DNA from: CAYWCV01 sp964629885
GTDB lineage: Bacteria > Bacteroidota > Rhodothermia > Balneolales > CAYWCV01
Reading direction: 5' to 3'
Assembly: GCA_964629885.1 (NCBI GenBank)
Contig: CAZVRJ010000036.1
Location: 1-25,693, forward strand
Length of the DNA: 25,693 nt
In this document: in pieces, positions 1 through 8,217 of the stretch
How positions within the stretch are numbered: position 1 is the first letter of the stretch
Layout of the letters: each line of letters begins with the position of its first letter
Position numbers and translations under genes: made by a program
Notes under the pieces: model-generated
Seen by the model: the letters and a program-made list of their open reading frames with translations, nothing else
Database searches by the model: none
What the model was told of the DNA's origin: nothing

Positions 1-645
1 CTTCCAGAGTCCGACTGGGAGTCAATGCTTCGGTTTCGGACGCCTGTCGTACTTGTTGATGAATTCTCTCCTAAGTTTGATTCAGTAAGCGTCGATAGCA
101 TAGAAGGCGCCTACACTGCTACAAAATTCCTCATAGATTCTGGATGTCGTTGCGTTGCAATGATATCGGCGGTCGAGACATCCAAGCCGATTCGCGATCG
201 TATACATGGCTATAAACGTGCTCTCGAAGATTCGGGCCGTTTAGTAGATGCCGACCTCATCATTTGTGGCGACGATACCTATCGCGACGGTTTCACGGAG
301 CAAGCTGGATACGCCTCAATGATGAAAATTCTAAATCATCCTTCCAAACCTGATTCATGCTTCTGCGCATCCGATATACAGGCACTGGGTGCCCTCAAAG
401 CGATGCGCGACGCTGGTAAAGAGATCCCTATCATCGGCTTCGATGACATACAAATTTCCCGATTCCTCGGTTTGAGCACGATGCGTCAACCTATGTACGA
501 AATGGGCTCCATGGCACTCGACAAACTCATGGATAGGATCGAAAACCCAAATCGAATGGTGTCGCACACCGTATTCTCGCCTGAATTGATACTACGAACA
601 TCCACAACGGTTCTAAACCAAGCCACTGAGACCGCCCAACCCTAA
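1..645 (+). CDS. LacI-family transcriptional regulator, C-terminal part (5' end outside window)
   Basis: The reading frame is open from base 1, so the gene begins upstream and the N-terminal helix-turn-helix is not visible. What remains is the periplasmic-binding-protein-like effector domain of the LacI/GalR family. It has the second-subdomain start VVLVDEF, the segment GAYTATKFLIDSGCR (family pattern: A..yLi..G...I), a D-R-x-x-G-Y-K-R-A motif, CFCASDIQALGALKAMRDAG, and IPIIGFDDIQISRF followed by STMRQPMYEMG, which matches the family ending (GFDD, then T.rqp..emG). Such regulators bind a sugar in the cleft between two lobes and release operator DNA. Two alpha-amylase genes follow in the same direction after 30 bp, so a maltose or maltodextrin-type effector is likely. 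That is inference from context. The family call is firm; the ligand is not shown. Confidence 0.9.
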   Translation, partial: LPESDWESMLRFRTPVVLVDEFSPKFDSVSVDSIEGAYTATKFLIDSGCRCVAMISAVETSKPIRDRIHGYKRALEDSGRLVDADLIICGDDTYRDGFTEQAGYASMMKILNHPSKPDSCFCASDIQALGALKAMRDAGKEIPIIGFDDIQISRFLGLSTMRQPMYEMGSMALDKLMDRIENPNRMVSHTVFSPELILRTSTTVLNQATETAQP

Positions 646-675
646 CATTGGCCGGACCTCAAAACTTTCTGTAAA

Positions 676-3585
676 ATGCGCTTACGTTACAAAGGCCTGC
701 TGGCCCTTTTTCTTTTTCTAGGTACAATACCTATCCAGGCACAGGTAACGACCATTCCTGCCGTGCCTACACTCGATCAACCAGTTACCATCATCTTTAA
801 TGCCAGTCAGGGTAACAGGGGATTGGAGAACTACACGGGTAAGGTCTACATCCACACAGGTGTGATTACCAATTTGAGTAGCGGTCCGTCAGCTTGGCGA
901 TGTGTAGTCACCAATTGGGGTCAAGATATTGATTCAGTTAACCTGATGACCCGCGATTCACAAAACCCGAACATCTACCGACTTACCATTAACGACATTC
1001 GAGCCTATTACAACAGGGGTACGAATTGCTTGGGCAATGAGAAGATTCTCAAACTAGCCATGGTGTTCAGAAATGAAGGTCCTTCGCCGAATCGAGAAGG
1101 AAAGGGCACTGGAAACACAGACTTATTTGTGGATGTAGCCCAAGAGGCAGACCTCGTTCGATTTACAGCCCCATCGTCATCGGCTCTTTATCCAGCTTTT
1201 GCCAAGGTCGGTGAACCAACACAAGTTCGAGCCGTTGCACAAACGACATCAGGCGTAACTTCAATTAGCTTGAGCCTGAACGGACAACAAGTGTCGACCG
1301 TCGCGAAAGACACGCTGAACTATACACTCACGCCCGAGGGTCCAGGTGCTCTGGAGCTTGTGGCTACTGCCACGTTTACGAATCAGGCCGTCAAGCGCGA
1401 CACTATTCGCATTGTGGTGAATCCTGAGCGGGCCAACGTGCCCGTGCCAGCCGGAATGCACGACGGTATCAACTATAACGAATCTAAACCGTCTGAAATT
1501 ACGCTCGTGCTCTACGCACCACGCAAGGATTTCGTGTATGTGATCGGCGACATGAACGACTGGCAGGTCGATCCAGGCTACATCATGAACCGCCACGAAA
1601 TCACCCCCGATAGCGTGCGTTTTTGGATCACCCTCGATATGTTTGAGTCTGGACTCGAGTATGGATTTCAATATTTGGTGGATGGAAGTGTCCGCGTTGC
1701 TGACCCCTATGTTGAAAAAATCCTCGATCCATTCGACGACCGATTTATCCCGGCATCGGTGTACCCAAACCTAAAAGCATACCCTAATGGGAAGACAGAA
1801 TATGCCGTTGGTGTGCTTCAGCCTGGTAAGCCTGAATATCAGTGGGAGGTGACCAATTTTGTGCCGCCACCGAAAGAGAAACTAGTGGTTTACGAGCTAC
1901 TGCTGCGCGATTTCGTGGGTACACGAAGCTATGAAACCCTCATCGACACTCTCGATTACCTCCAACGCCTTGGAATCAACGCCATCGAGCTTATGCCTGT
2001 GAATGAGTTCGAAGGCAATCTGAGCTGGGGATACAATCCATCATTTCATGTGGCACTCGATAAATTCTATGGCACCGAGCATGCCTTCAAGCGATTCGTG
2101 GATGAAGCGCATAAACGAGGTATTGCCGTAATTCTCGATATCGTACTTAATCACGCTTTTGGGCAGTCGCCACTAGTCAGGATGTATGCAAGTGGTCCGT
2201 ACGGTCCAGTTACGCCCGATAATCCATGGTTTAATGTCACTGCAAGGCACGATTTTAACGTAGGGAACGACTTCAACCACGAATCGACTGCTACTCGATA
2301 TTTCACTCGACGAGTAATCGAATACTGGATGAAAGAGTACAAGATCGACGGCTATCGTTTCGATCTATCCAAAGGCTTCACCCAGCGGAATACTCTCGGG
2401 AATGTCGGTGCTTGGGGTCAGGTTGATGTGAACCGCATCAACCTGTGGAAGGAGCTTTCCGATTTCATGTGGGACATCAACCCGAATTTCTACGTCATCC
2501 TCGAGCATTTCGCCGATAACGCCGAGGAGCGACAACTGGCCGATTATGGCATGATGCTTTGGGGGAATCTGAATCATTCCTTCAGCGAAGCGACCATGGG
2601 GTTCAATACCAATTCGAACTTCAACAGCCTCTCGTATAAAAACCGTGTATGGCAACATCCGCATCTGATCGGCTATATGGAAAGCCACGACGAAGAGCGG
2701 ATGATGTATCGAAATCTCACATTCGGATCCACATTCGGAACCCCTAGTGTTCGAATTCCTGCAGTTGCGCTCGAACGCACTAAAGCGGCTGCAGCATTCT
2801 TGTTCACAACACCCGGTCCAAAGATGATCTGGCAATTCGGTGAACTTGGCTACGCGCAATCGATTAATCGATGCACCAATGGGTCGATTTCCAACGATTG
2901 CCGTCTAGCCGAAAAGCCCTTGCCATGGAACAATATTTACCTGAACGCTGACAATCAGCGGCTATTCTCCGTTTTTGCAGAGATGATCCGTCTAAAGAAA
3001 ACCGAACCGGCATTCTCGACCACCAATTTCACAATGGATACCGGTGGAGCCGTGAAGCGAATCATCCTTCAGCATGAAGATATGGATGTCGTTTTAGTCG
3101 GCAACTTCAGTGTGGCCGAGTCAAACGCCGCTGTAAATTTCACGAAGACCGGTACTTGGTACGACCATTTCCGTGGCACATCGATTACGATCAATACCGT
3201 CGCAAATACATTTCCGATGTTGCCAGGCGAATTTCGTCTATATACGAGCAAGCAGATTGCGGGCGACCGTCGCGGCATGATCAGCACAGACCTAGACGAA
3301 GAAATTTCAACACTGCCAACCGAACTCAGGTTGATGCCGAACTACCCGAATCCGTTCAACCCGAGCACGGTGCTGTCGTTCGAATTGCCAGCCCGAAGCA
3401 ACATCACCCTCGAAATCTACGACATCCTAGGCCGTAAGGTCGCCTCCCTCCTGAGCAACCACACCCTCCCCGCAGGACGCCATGAGCACATCTTCGACGC
3501 ACGCAACCTGGCCAGTGGAACCTACCTAGTGCGCCTCACTACAAGCGACATTGTTCGCAATCAGAAAATCATGCTTATAAAATAG
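676..3585 (+). CDS. Secreted GH13 alpha-amylase-family glycosidase with T9SS C-terminal sorting domain
   Basis: This 969-residue protein should hydrolyse or rearrange alpha-1,4 (possibly 1,6) glucans outside the cell. Residues 1-23 form a Sec signal peptide ending QAQ. Residues about 25-250 look like beta-sandwich carbohydrate-binding modules. GDMNDWQ at 291-297 marks a CBM48-type early-set domain, as in branching and debranching enzymes. The TIM barrel covers about 400-800 and carries all four GH13 signatures: DIVLNH (488-493), GYRFD with nucleophile D563, VILEHF with acid/base E610, and ESHDEER with D672. The last 80 residues or so (PNPFNPST, then YDILGRKV, then LASGTYLVRL) form a type A T9SS sorting domain, so the protein should cross the outer membrane by T9SS and be anchored or released. 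The next amylase starts 8 bp after the stop, so the two are probably co-transcribed. Exact specificity (amylase, pullulanase or other) cannot be settled by reading. Confidence 0.93.
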   Translation: MRLRYKGLLALFLFLGTIPIQAQVTTIPAVPTLDQPVTIIFNASQGNRGLENYTGKVYIHTGVITNLSSGPSAWRCVVTNWGQDIDSVNLMTRDSQNPNIYRLTINDIRAYYNRGTNCLGNEKILKLAMVFRNEGPSPNREGKGTGNTDLFVDVAQEADLVRFTAPSSSALYPAFAKVGEPTQVRAVAQTTSGVTSISLSLNGQQVSTVAKDTLNYTLTPEGPGALELVATATFTNQAVKRDTIRIVVNPERANVPVPAGMHDGINYNESKPSEITLVLYAPRKDFVYVIGDMNDWQVDPGYIMNRHEITPDSVRFWITLDMFESGLEYGFQYLVDGSVRVADPYVEKILDPFDDRFIPASVYPNLKAYPNGKTEYAVGVLQPGKPEYQWEVTNFVPPPKEKLVVYELLLRDFVGTRSYETLIDTLDYLQRLGINAIELMPVNEFEGNLSWGYNPSFHVALDKFYGTEHAFKRFVDEAHKRGIAVILDIVLNHAFGQSPLVRMYASGPYGPVTPDNPWFNVTARHDFNVGNDFNHESTATRYFTRRVIEYWMKEYKIDGYRFDLSKGFTQRNTLGNVGAWGQVDVNRINLWKELSDFMWDINPNFYVILEHFADNAEERQLADYGMMLWGNLNHSFSEATMGFNTNSNFNSLSYKNRVWQHPHLIGYMESHDEERMMYRNLTFGSTFGTPSVRIPAVALERTKAAAAFLFTTPGPKMIWQFGELGYAQSINRCTNGSISNDCRLAEKPLPWNNIYLNADNQRLFSVFAEMIRLKKTEPAFSTTNFTMDTGGAVKRIILQHEDMDVVLVGNFSVAESNAAVNFTKTGTWYDHFRGTSITINTVANTFPMLPGEFRLYTSKQIAGDRRGMISTDLDEEISTLPTELRLMPNYPNPFNPSTVLSFELPARSNITLEIYDILGRKVASLLSNHTLPAGRHEHIFDARNLASGTYLVRLTTSDIVRNQKIMLIK

Positions 3586-3593
3586 GCCTAGCT

Positions 3594-5408
3594 ATGTTCC
3601 CCTTTAAATACGCCCTCTTAGTTACTGCTATGGGGCTGTCGGCATGTACCTCCCCAACCGAACCCGCCGACTCGCAGGCAACCCTGCCTGCAGACTCCCT
3701 ATGGCACCTGTCGGCCAACTGGTACCAGATATTCCCAGAGCGATTCGCAAATGGCGACCCAACAAACGATCCGACCCGCGAGCGGATCAATGGCCCAGAT
3801 GGTTGGGAAATCACACCTTGGACCTCCGATTGGTACGAACTGCAACCCTGGCAGCGCGCCGTTTCAGAGAACTTCTACCACACAGCAACAACTCGTCGTT
3901 ATGGTGGTGACCTTCAGGGCGTGATCGACCGCCTCGACTACCTCGCCGATTTGGGCGTGAACGCCCTCTATTTCAACCCGGTGTTCGACGCCGTATCGAT
4001 GCACAAATACGACGGTAGCACATTTCATCACATCGACCGCTTCTTTGGTCCAGATCCAGTCGGCGATGCCGCAATCATGGCGCAAGAGGACCCCAACGAT
4101 CCATCCACATGGCAATGGACAAGCGCCGATAAGCTGTTTCTTAATATGCTCAATGAGGCTAAGAAGCGAGGTATTCGTGTCGTTATAGACGGTGTTTGGA
4201 ACCACACTGGACCCGATTTCTGGGCCTTCCGCGACATTGTGGCCAACCAGCAGGATTCACCCTACAAAGACTGGTATAGCATCACCTCTTGGGATGATCC
4301 CTCCACACCTGAAAACGAGTTCGACTACGAGGGTTGGTGGGGTTTCAAGGGCTTGCCCGAGTTTCGTGATCACGAGGACGGTTTGCCCGATCCTGTGCGC
4401 GACTACATCTTTGCTTCCACCCAACGCTGGATGGATCCCAACGGCGACGGCGACCCGTCCGACGGCATCGACGGCTGGCGCCTCGATGTGGCCGAAGAGG
4501 TTGGCAACCGCTTCTGGACTGAGTGGCATACGCATGTCAGAACTATCAACCCATACGCTATCACTATAGCTGAAATCTGGACAGACCGCGCCCTTGAGTA
4601 TGTGAACGACAGCATGTTCACGGTGGTAATGAACTACCGATGGGCATATCCGACCGTCGATTTCTTCATCAACGGTAACGAATCTGCATCGGGCTTTGCC
4701 CGCAGGCAGATGGAGGTGTATGAGTCTTGGCCTGCATCATCGAGACTGGCCATGCAAAACCTACTCGATAGTCACGACACTGATCGGCTCTTCTCCATGA
4801 TCGTGAACCCAGGACGCGAGTACGACCGGCAGGCACTGCCACGCGAGAACCCCAACTATAATGTATCGTACCCAGGCAGAGAAGCTCGTGAGACATTGCG
4901 GCTCATGGCTCTCTTTCAATATACGTGGCCGGGGGCACCAATGATCTATTATGGTACTGAGGCTGGAATGTGGGGAGCCGACGACCCCGACGATCGAAAG
5001 CCGATGCTATGGCCCGACATGAAGTATGACGTTGAGGCGACCCATCCGCTTGGCTTGCAGCGTGAACCCGATCCAGTGCAGTTCGACCAGGAACTTCATG
5101 ACTGGTACAAACTTATGATGCAGTTGAGAACTGAGCACAAATCGTTGCGACTCGGCGAAGTCAACGTAGTAGTTGCCGATGACTCAACCGGGTTATTTGG
5201 ATTCACTCGCTCATTTGAAGAGGAAACCGTATTTGTGTTGTTGAATAAGTCTTCCGACACCCTTTCAATCCGCGATGTCGTACCACCGATGTCTACGCCA
5301 AACATTTTTATCATCATCGGGAGCGAAACGGTAAGCATGCCCGATGGTATACTTACTGGTTCACTACTACCGCGGTCCGGCCTTCTTGTGAGGTTACTCG
5401 ACAAATGA
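3594..5408 (+). CDS. GH13 alpha-amylase-family lipoprotein (neopullulanase/cyclomaltodextrinase-like)
   Basis: This 604-residue enzyme has a lipoprotein signal peptide, with lipobox L15-S-A-C18 (LSAC), so it should be lipid-anchored in an envelope membrane. The catalytic domain opens with WYQIFPERFANGD, typical of the neopullulanase/cyclomaltodextrinase branch of GH13. All four signatures are present: DGVWNH (199-204), GWRLD with nucleophile D298, ITIAEIW with E327, and LDSHDTDR with D395. Late in the barrel it has APMIYYGTEAGMWGADDPDDRKPM, a common GH13 stretch. A small C-terminal beta domain ends the chain, and there is no T9SS domain. Together with the secreted enzyme upstream it suggests two steps: long glucans cut outside, then oligosaccharides trimmed at the envelope. 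No SusC/SusD-like porin pair is in the window. The substrate is inferred from family and neighbour only. Confidence 0.93.
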   Translation: MFPFKYALLVTAMGLSACTSPTEPADSQATLPADSLWHLSANWYQIFPERFANGDPTNDPTRERINGPDGWEITPWTSDWYELQPWQRAVSENFYHTATTRRYGGDLQGVIDRLDYLADLGVNALYFNPVFDAVSMHKYDGSTFHHIDRFFGPDPVGDAAIMAQEDPNDPSTWQWTSADKLFLNMLNEAKKRGIRVVIDGVWNHTGPDFWAFRDIVANQQDSPYKDWYSITSWDDPSTPENEFDYEGWWGFKGLPEFRDHEDGLPDPVRDYIFASTQRWMDPNGDGDPSDGIDGWRLDVAEEVGNRFWTEWHTHVRTINPYAITIAEIWTDRALEYVNDSMFTVVMNYRWAYPTVDFFINGNESASGFARRQMEVYESWPASSRLAMQNLLDSHDTDRLFSMIVNPGREYDRQALPRENPNYNVSYPGREARETLRLMALFQYTWPGAPMIYYGTEAGMWGADDPDDRKPMLWPDMKYDVEATHPLGLQREPDPVQFDQELHDWYKLMMQLRTEHKSLRLGEVNVVVADDSTGLFGFTRSFEEETVFVLLNKSSDTLSIRDVVPPMSTPNIFIIIGSETVSMPDGILTGSLLPRSGLLVRLLDK

Positions 5409-5421
5409 ACCCTTCTTTCTC

Positions 5422-5429
5422 TATCTTTG
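5422..5429 (+). promoter_or_regulatory. Putative -7 promoter box TATCTTTG for the thioredoxin-fold gene
   Basis: TATCTTTG is an exact match to the Bacteroidota housekeeping -7 consensus TAnnTTTG. It lies 14 bp behind the amylase stop and 15 bp before the ATG at 5445, so the mRNA leader would be only about 10 nt. I see no clear TTG at the -33 position. The overlapping GGAG could instead act as ribosome-binding site if transcription comes from upstream. Confidence 0.45.
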
Positions 5430-5444
5430 GAGAAAGAAATTATT

Positions 5445-5957
5445 ATGGCTCAAGATCTCACACTGTTTAATAGGGTTCTGTTCGGAATTGGAATCCTGGC
5501 TATCGGACTGATAATCATATTCAGCTTCAAGTATGCCGAAAACCAGCGCACTACCGTGATGGATTTCGTAGCGGCCGACTCGCTGATTCACCAGCGATGG
5601 TTGCAGAATCTCGATGGTACCGATAGCCTCCAGCTGTCTGGGTATCAAGGCAGGGAAGTAATCCTTGTTTTTTGGGCATCATGGTCAGAAAAAAGCCTCG
5701 ATGTGCTCGAAATGCTCGACTCGATCAAGACGGTCAGGGGAGACTCCCTAATGGTGGTTGCCGCAGCTGTGAAAGACAACGGTGCTGAGGCAAGGGCTTA
5801 TATTACAAGCACAAATCACCCTTTCATATATGTCGACGGCACCATCCACTATTTGGATCTACGTTTACCAGGAGTGCCCTCAGCTATTCTCTTCAACCGC
5901 AACTCCAAGCCAACCAAAATTCTTGTCGGCGAATCCCAACTCTCCAGCCTCCAATGA
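5445..5957 (+). CDS. Membrane-anchored TlpA/redoxin-like thioredoxin-fold protein lacking the CxxC active site
   Basis: This 170-residue protein has one N-terminal transmembrane segment (about 10-30) and a thioredoxin-like domain facing the periplasm. The family signature FWA(S/T)W-C-x-x-C is recognisable as VILVFWASWSEKS (73-84), but both cysteines are serine (S81, S84), and no cysteine occurs anywhere in the protein. The cis-proline loop is kept (PGVPSAILF, P145). A classical thiol-disulfide exchange role is therefore excluded; a binding, scaffold or chaperone role is possible but unproven. I chose ATG 5445. An in-frame TTG at 5427 would add six residues but would use up the GGAG at 5429-5432, which is better read as a Shine-Dalgarno. 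The gene follows two amylases and precedes pabC, with no functional link apparent. Confidence 0.75.
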   Translation: MAQDLTLFNRVLFGIGILAIGLIIIFSFKYAENQRTTVMDFVAADSLIHQRWLQNLDGTDSLQLSGYQGREVILVFWASWSEKSLDVLEMLDSIKTVRGDSLMVVAAAVKDNGAEARAYITSTNHPFIYVDGTIHYLDLRLPGVPSAILFNRNSKPTKILVGESQLSSLQ

Positions 5958-5960
5958 CCC

Positions 5961-6020
5961 GATGTCACGATGCTCCGATGCTCCTATGCTCCGATGCTCC
6001 TATGCTCCGTTGCTCCTATG
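5961..6020 (+). repeat. 8-bp tandem repeat (KATGCTCC) directly behind a stop codon
   Basis: Six octamer copies run from 5969 to 6016: GATGCTCC, GATGCTCC, TATGCTCC, GATGCTCC, TATGCTCC, GTTGCTCC. Decayed copies sit on each side (GATGTCAC at 5961 and TATGACCC at 6017). The array fills almost the whole gap between the TGA of the thioredoxin-fold gene (5955-5957) and the pabC start at 6034. It has no dyad symmetry suggesting a terminator and no coding role. Arrays like this usually grow by replication slippage, so copy number may differ between strains. Confidence 0.85.
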
Positions 6021-6033
6021 ACCCACTTCAACT

Positions 6034-6882
6034 ATGAACTACGCTTTTCTTAATGACCGATTTTTACCCGTATCTGAAGCTGTCATACCTGCGGCCTCCA
6101 GGGCTGCCGCCTATGGCGATGGCTGTTTCGAAACCCTGAAGACTTGGAATGGACGCATGCTTGCTCTCGATCGCCACGTCGACAGGCTCAACAGCGGCCT
6201 CAACCACCTCGGTATAACGCCGCCTCGTGAATCGACGGAGGCCCGATTCGCACACATCATCGAAGGTTTGCTTGAACAAAACCAGCTGTCGGAGACCGAA
6301 GCCCGTATCCGTATCCAAGTGTGGCGTTCTGGTCCGCTTGGTTACCAAACACAAGAGTGGTCAGATGCCATCCTGCTCGTGAATGCATTTCCCATCGGAA
6401 GCGCGCCTCCACCAAGTCACATTGGACTTGTGCAAACAAGAAGAACCCCAAACGCTTGTCTGCCATCGAACTTGAAGCTTTCGAACGGGCTTAACTATAT
6501 TCTTGCCCAACGCGAAGCCCAAGCCGCTGGTTATCAGGAAGGGGTGATGTGCACGATTGACGGTCACCTGAGTGAAACCACGATGGCAAACGTATTTTGG
6601 TACAAAGATGAGATGTTATTCACACCAGATACAACGTGCGACATCCTTGAGGGTATCATGCGTTCGCTGATTATTGAGGCGATGGACGGATATATTCCAG
6701 TCGTGCTAACAAAGGATACACCGGCAGTATTGGAAAAGGCAGATGCGGTTTTTACAACGAATTCCCTGCGTGAGCTGCATCCCGTTTCGAAATACAACAA
6801 CAAGAACTTCAACCTCGACAATGAAGTGATTGGCAGACTGCAAAGCAGATGGTTCGAATTTAGAAACGATATGCTGATCTGA
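6034..6882 (+). CDS. pabC: Aminodeoxychorismate lyase (class IV PLP aminotransferase fold)
   Basis: The product is predicted to split 4-amino-4-deoxychorismate into p-aminobenzoate and pyruvate for folate synthesis. The 282-residue chain has class IV signatures: AAAYGDGCFETLKTWNGRM near the N-terminus, a lysine at about 148 in NLKLSNGLNYILA as the PLP Schiff-base residue, then EGVMCTIDGHLSETTMANVFW and TPDTTCDILEGIMR. Branched-chain aminotransferases and D-amino-acid transaminases share this fold. The lyase call rests mainly on the next gene, an unmistakable pabB that overlaps the stop by one base (TGATG), implying translational coupling. The start at 6034 fits the usual family N-terminus (YAFLNDRFLPVSEA). 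The upstream gap is filled by the octamer repeat, and no promoter box was seen. Confidence 0.85.
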   Translation: MNYAFLNDRFLPVSEAVIPAASRAAAYGDGCFETLKTWNGRMLALDRHVDRLNSGLNHLGITPPRESTEARFAHIIEGLLEQNQLSETEARIRIQVWRSGPLGYQTQEWSDAILLVNAFPIGSAPPPSHIGLVQTRRTPNACLPSNLKLSNGLNYILAQREAQAAGYQEGVMCTIDGHLSETTMANVFWYKDEMLFTPDTTCDILEGIMRSLIIEAMDGYIPVVLTKDTPAVLEKADAVFTTNSLRELHPVSKYNNKNFNLDNEVIGRLQSRWFEFRNDMLI

Positions 6883-8132
6883 TGCCTGATCGGCTTAAAC
6901 GTAATCTCACAGATTTGCTTCCACAGCTGGAGGGAAGTGTAGCAACGTTTCTTCTCGAAACTCAGGATCCCCACACAGGTATCAGCTATTTAGCATCCCA
7001 TCCTAAGGTGATGTTTACAGCAAGAGGTAGCAACGTGATGTTGCAGTTCGCCGACGGCACCTCGGAATCTTCGATTTCGAACGCTTGGGACGCACTGCAA
7101 GATGCAATTTCAACGTATCCTGGTTGGTGGTTTTGTGCACTTGGCTATGACCTTAAAAATCAAGACGAACATTTAGCCTCCCATAACCAAGACTCGATTG
7201 ATCTACCAGATTTGATAGCCTTTCAGCCATCAATCTTAGCGGAAATGAACCAAGATGGTGTCATTAACTTAATTGAGGGTAGCCTGAATCTTGATGTCAA
7301 TGCACCCGATCCGGCACAAGCCCACGTGTCAATCACCGGTGGATCTACAACCAAATCGGATTATCTCGCGACTGTGGAGCAGGTTAAGCACGACATACAC
7401 GAAGGGGAATATTACGAATTGAACCTTTCTCACCAGCTGGAAGGAGAGCTTCTTGGAACGCCCCTTGATCTGTACCGGCAAATGGCTACCAAGGGACCCG
7501 TGCCCATGGCGACCTACATTCAAATTGACGATACAACGGTTATATGCGCCTCGCCAGAAAGATATTTGAAGAGAAAAGGTGCAGTAGTCATTTCGGAGCC
7601 TATTAAGGGGACACGTCCAAGATTGCCCGATGCTGAACAAGACCAAGCCATGATCGACGACCTTTTGGGATCAGAAAAGGAAAGAGCCGAAAACTTGATG
7701 ATCGTCGATTTAGTGAGAAACGACCTATCGCGCATAGCTGACAAGGGGAGCGTTGAAGTCGAAAAGCTCTTTGAAATTCGATCGTTTGCCACTGTTCATC
7801 AAATGGTGTCTACTGTGAAGGCTAAAGTGCCCCCTAGTGCACCTGCCGTTGAAGTCCTTCGCAACACCTTTCCGATGGGATCGATGACCGGTGCACCTAA
7901 GATTCGTGTAATGCAAGCGATCGAGAAATACGAAACGTATCGCAGGGGATTGTATTCAGGCGCTGTCGGATACATAGCACCCAACGGCGATTTCGACTTT
8001 AATGTCGTAATACGGTCGGCTTTCGTCAAGAACAAGCGGATTTGGTTCCCAGTCGGCGGTGCCATCACTGCAGATTCCGATCCAGAATCGGAGTGGGACG
8101 AAACATTGGTGAAATCGCGTGCACTGCCTTAG
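6882..8132 (+). CDS. pabB: Aminodeoxychorismate synthase component I
   Basis: The product converts chorismate to 4-amino-4-deoxychorismate, using ammonia normally supplied by a glutaminase subunit (PabA/TrpG) that is not in this window. The decisive motif is PIKGT (240-244). Its lysine (K242) is the residue that in PabB enzymes attacks chorismate, where anthranilate synthase has alanine. Other chorismate-binding-domain landmarks are YYELNLSHQ, ICASPERYLKR, ENLMIVDLVRNDLSRI, FATVHQMVSTV, NTFPMGSMTGAPK and YSGAVGYIAPNGDFDFNVVIR. At 416 residues it is a standalone synthase subunit without a fused glutaminase or lyase domain. The ATG overlaps the pabC stop by one base, so the two products should be made together. 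Confidence 0.95.
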   Translation: MPDRLKRNLTDLLPQLEGSVATFLLETQDPHTGISYLASHPKVMFTARGSNVMLQFADGTSESSISNAWDALQDAISTYPGWWFCALGYDLKNQDEHLASHNQDSIDLPDLIAFQPSILAEMNQDGVINLIEGSLNLDVNAPDPAQAHVSITGGSTTKSDYLATVEQVKHDIHEGEYYELNLSHQLEGELLGTPLDLYRQMATKGPVPMATYIQIDDTTVICASPERYLKRKGAVVISEPIKGTRPRLPDAEQDQAMIDDLLGSEKERAENLMIVDLVRNDLSRIADKGSVEVEKLFEIRSFATVHQMVSTVKAKVPPSAPAVEVLRNTFPMGSMTGAPKIRVMQAIEKYETYRRGLYSGAVGYIAPNGDFDFNVVIRSAFVKNKRIWFPVGGAITADSDPESEWDETLVKSRALP

Positions 8133-8180
8133 ATAGGGGAATTGATTTTTTGTTCGGGTGGTTCTGTATCGTAAAGATGC

Positions 8181-8188
8181 TATCTTCG
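8181..8188 (+). promoter_or_regulatory. Possible -7 box TATCTTCG upstream of the AAA+ gene
   Basis: TATCTTCG differs from TAnnTTTG at one fixed position and lies 29 bp before the preferred ATG at 8218. No well-placed -33 TTG is seen. It is a weak candidate, kept because the spacing resembles the stronger boxes at other genes here and because it argues against the upstream GTG (8158) as the start. Confidence 0.25.
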
Positions 8189-8217
8189 AAATCGTACAGA
8201 ACACCGCGTTAAGCCTC

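Noticed and set aside
1261..2859. Long minus-strand open frames opposite the first amylase gene
   Set aside because: They are antisense to intact GH13 catalytic motifs, show no recognisable domain, and have no promoter or start context.
5961..6020. CRISPR-like array
   Set aside because: The units are 8 bp with no spacers; it is a simple tandem repeat. The same applies to the hexamers at 22173 and 22749.
6882..8132. Anthranilate synthase component I (trpE) for this gene
   Set aside because: The motif PIKGT with lysine is diagnostic for aminodeoxychorismate synthase, and the gene is coupled to pabC.
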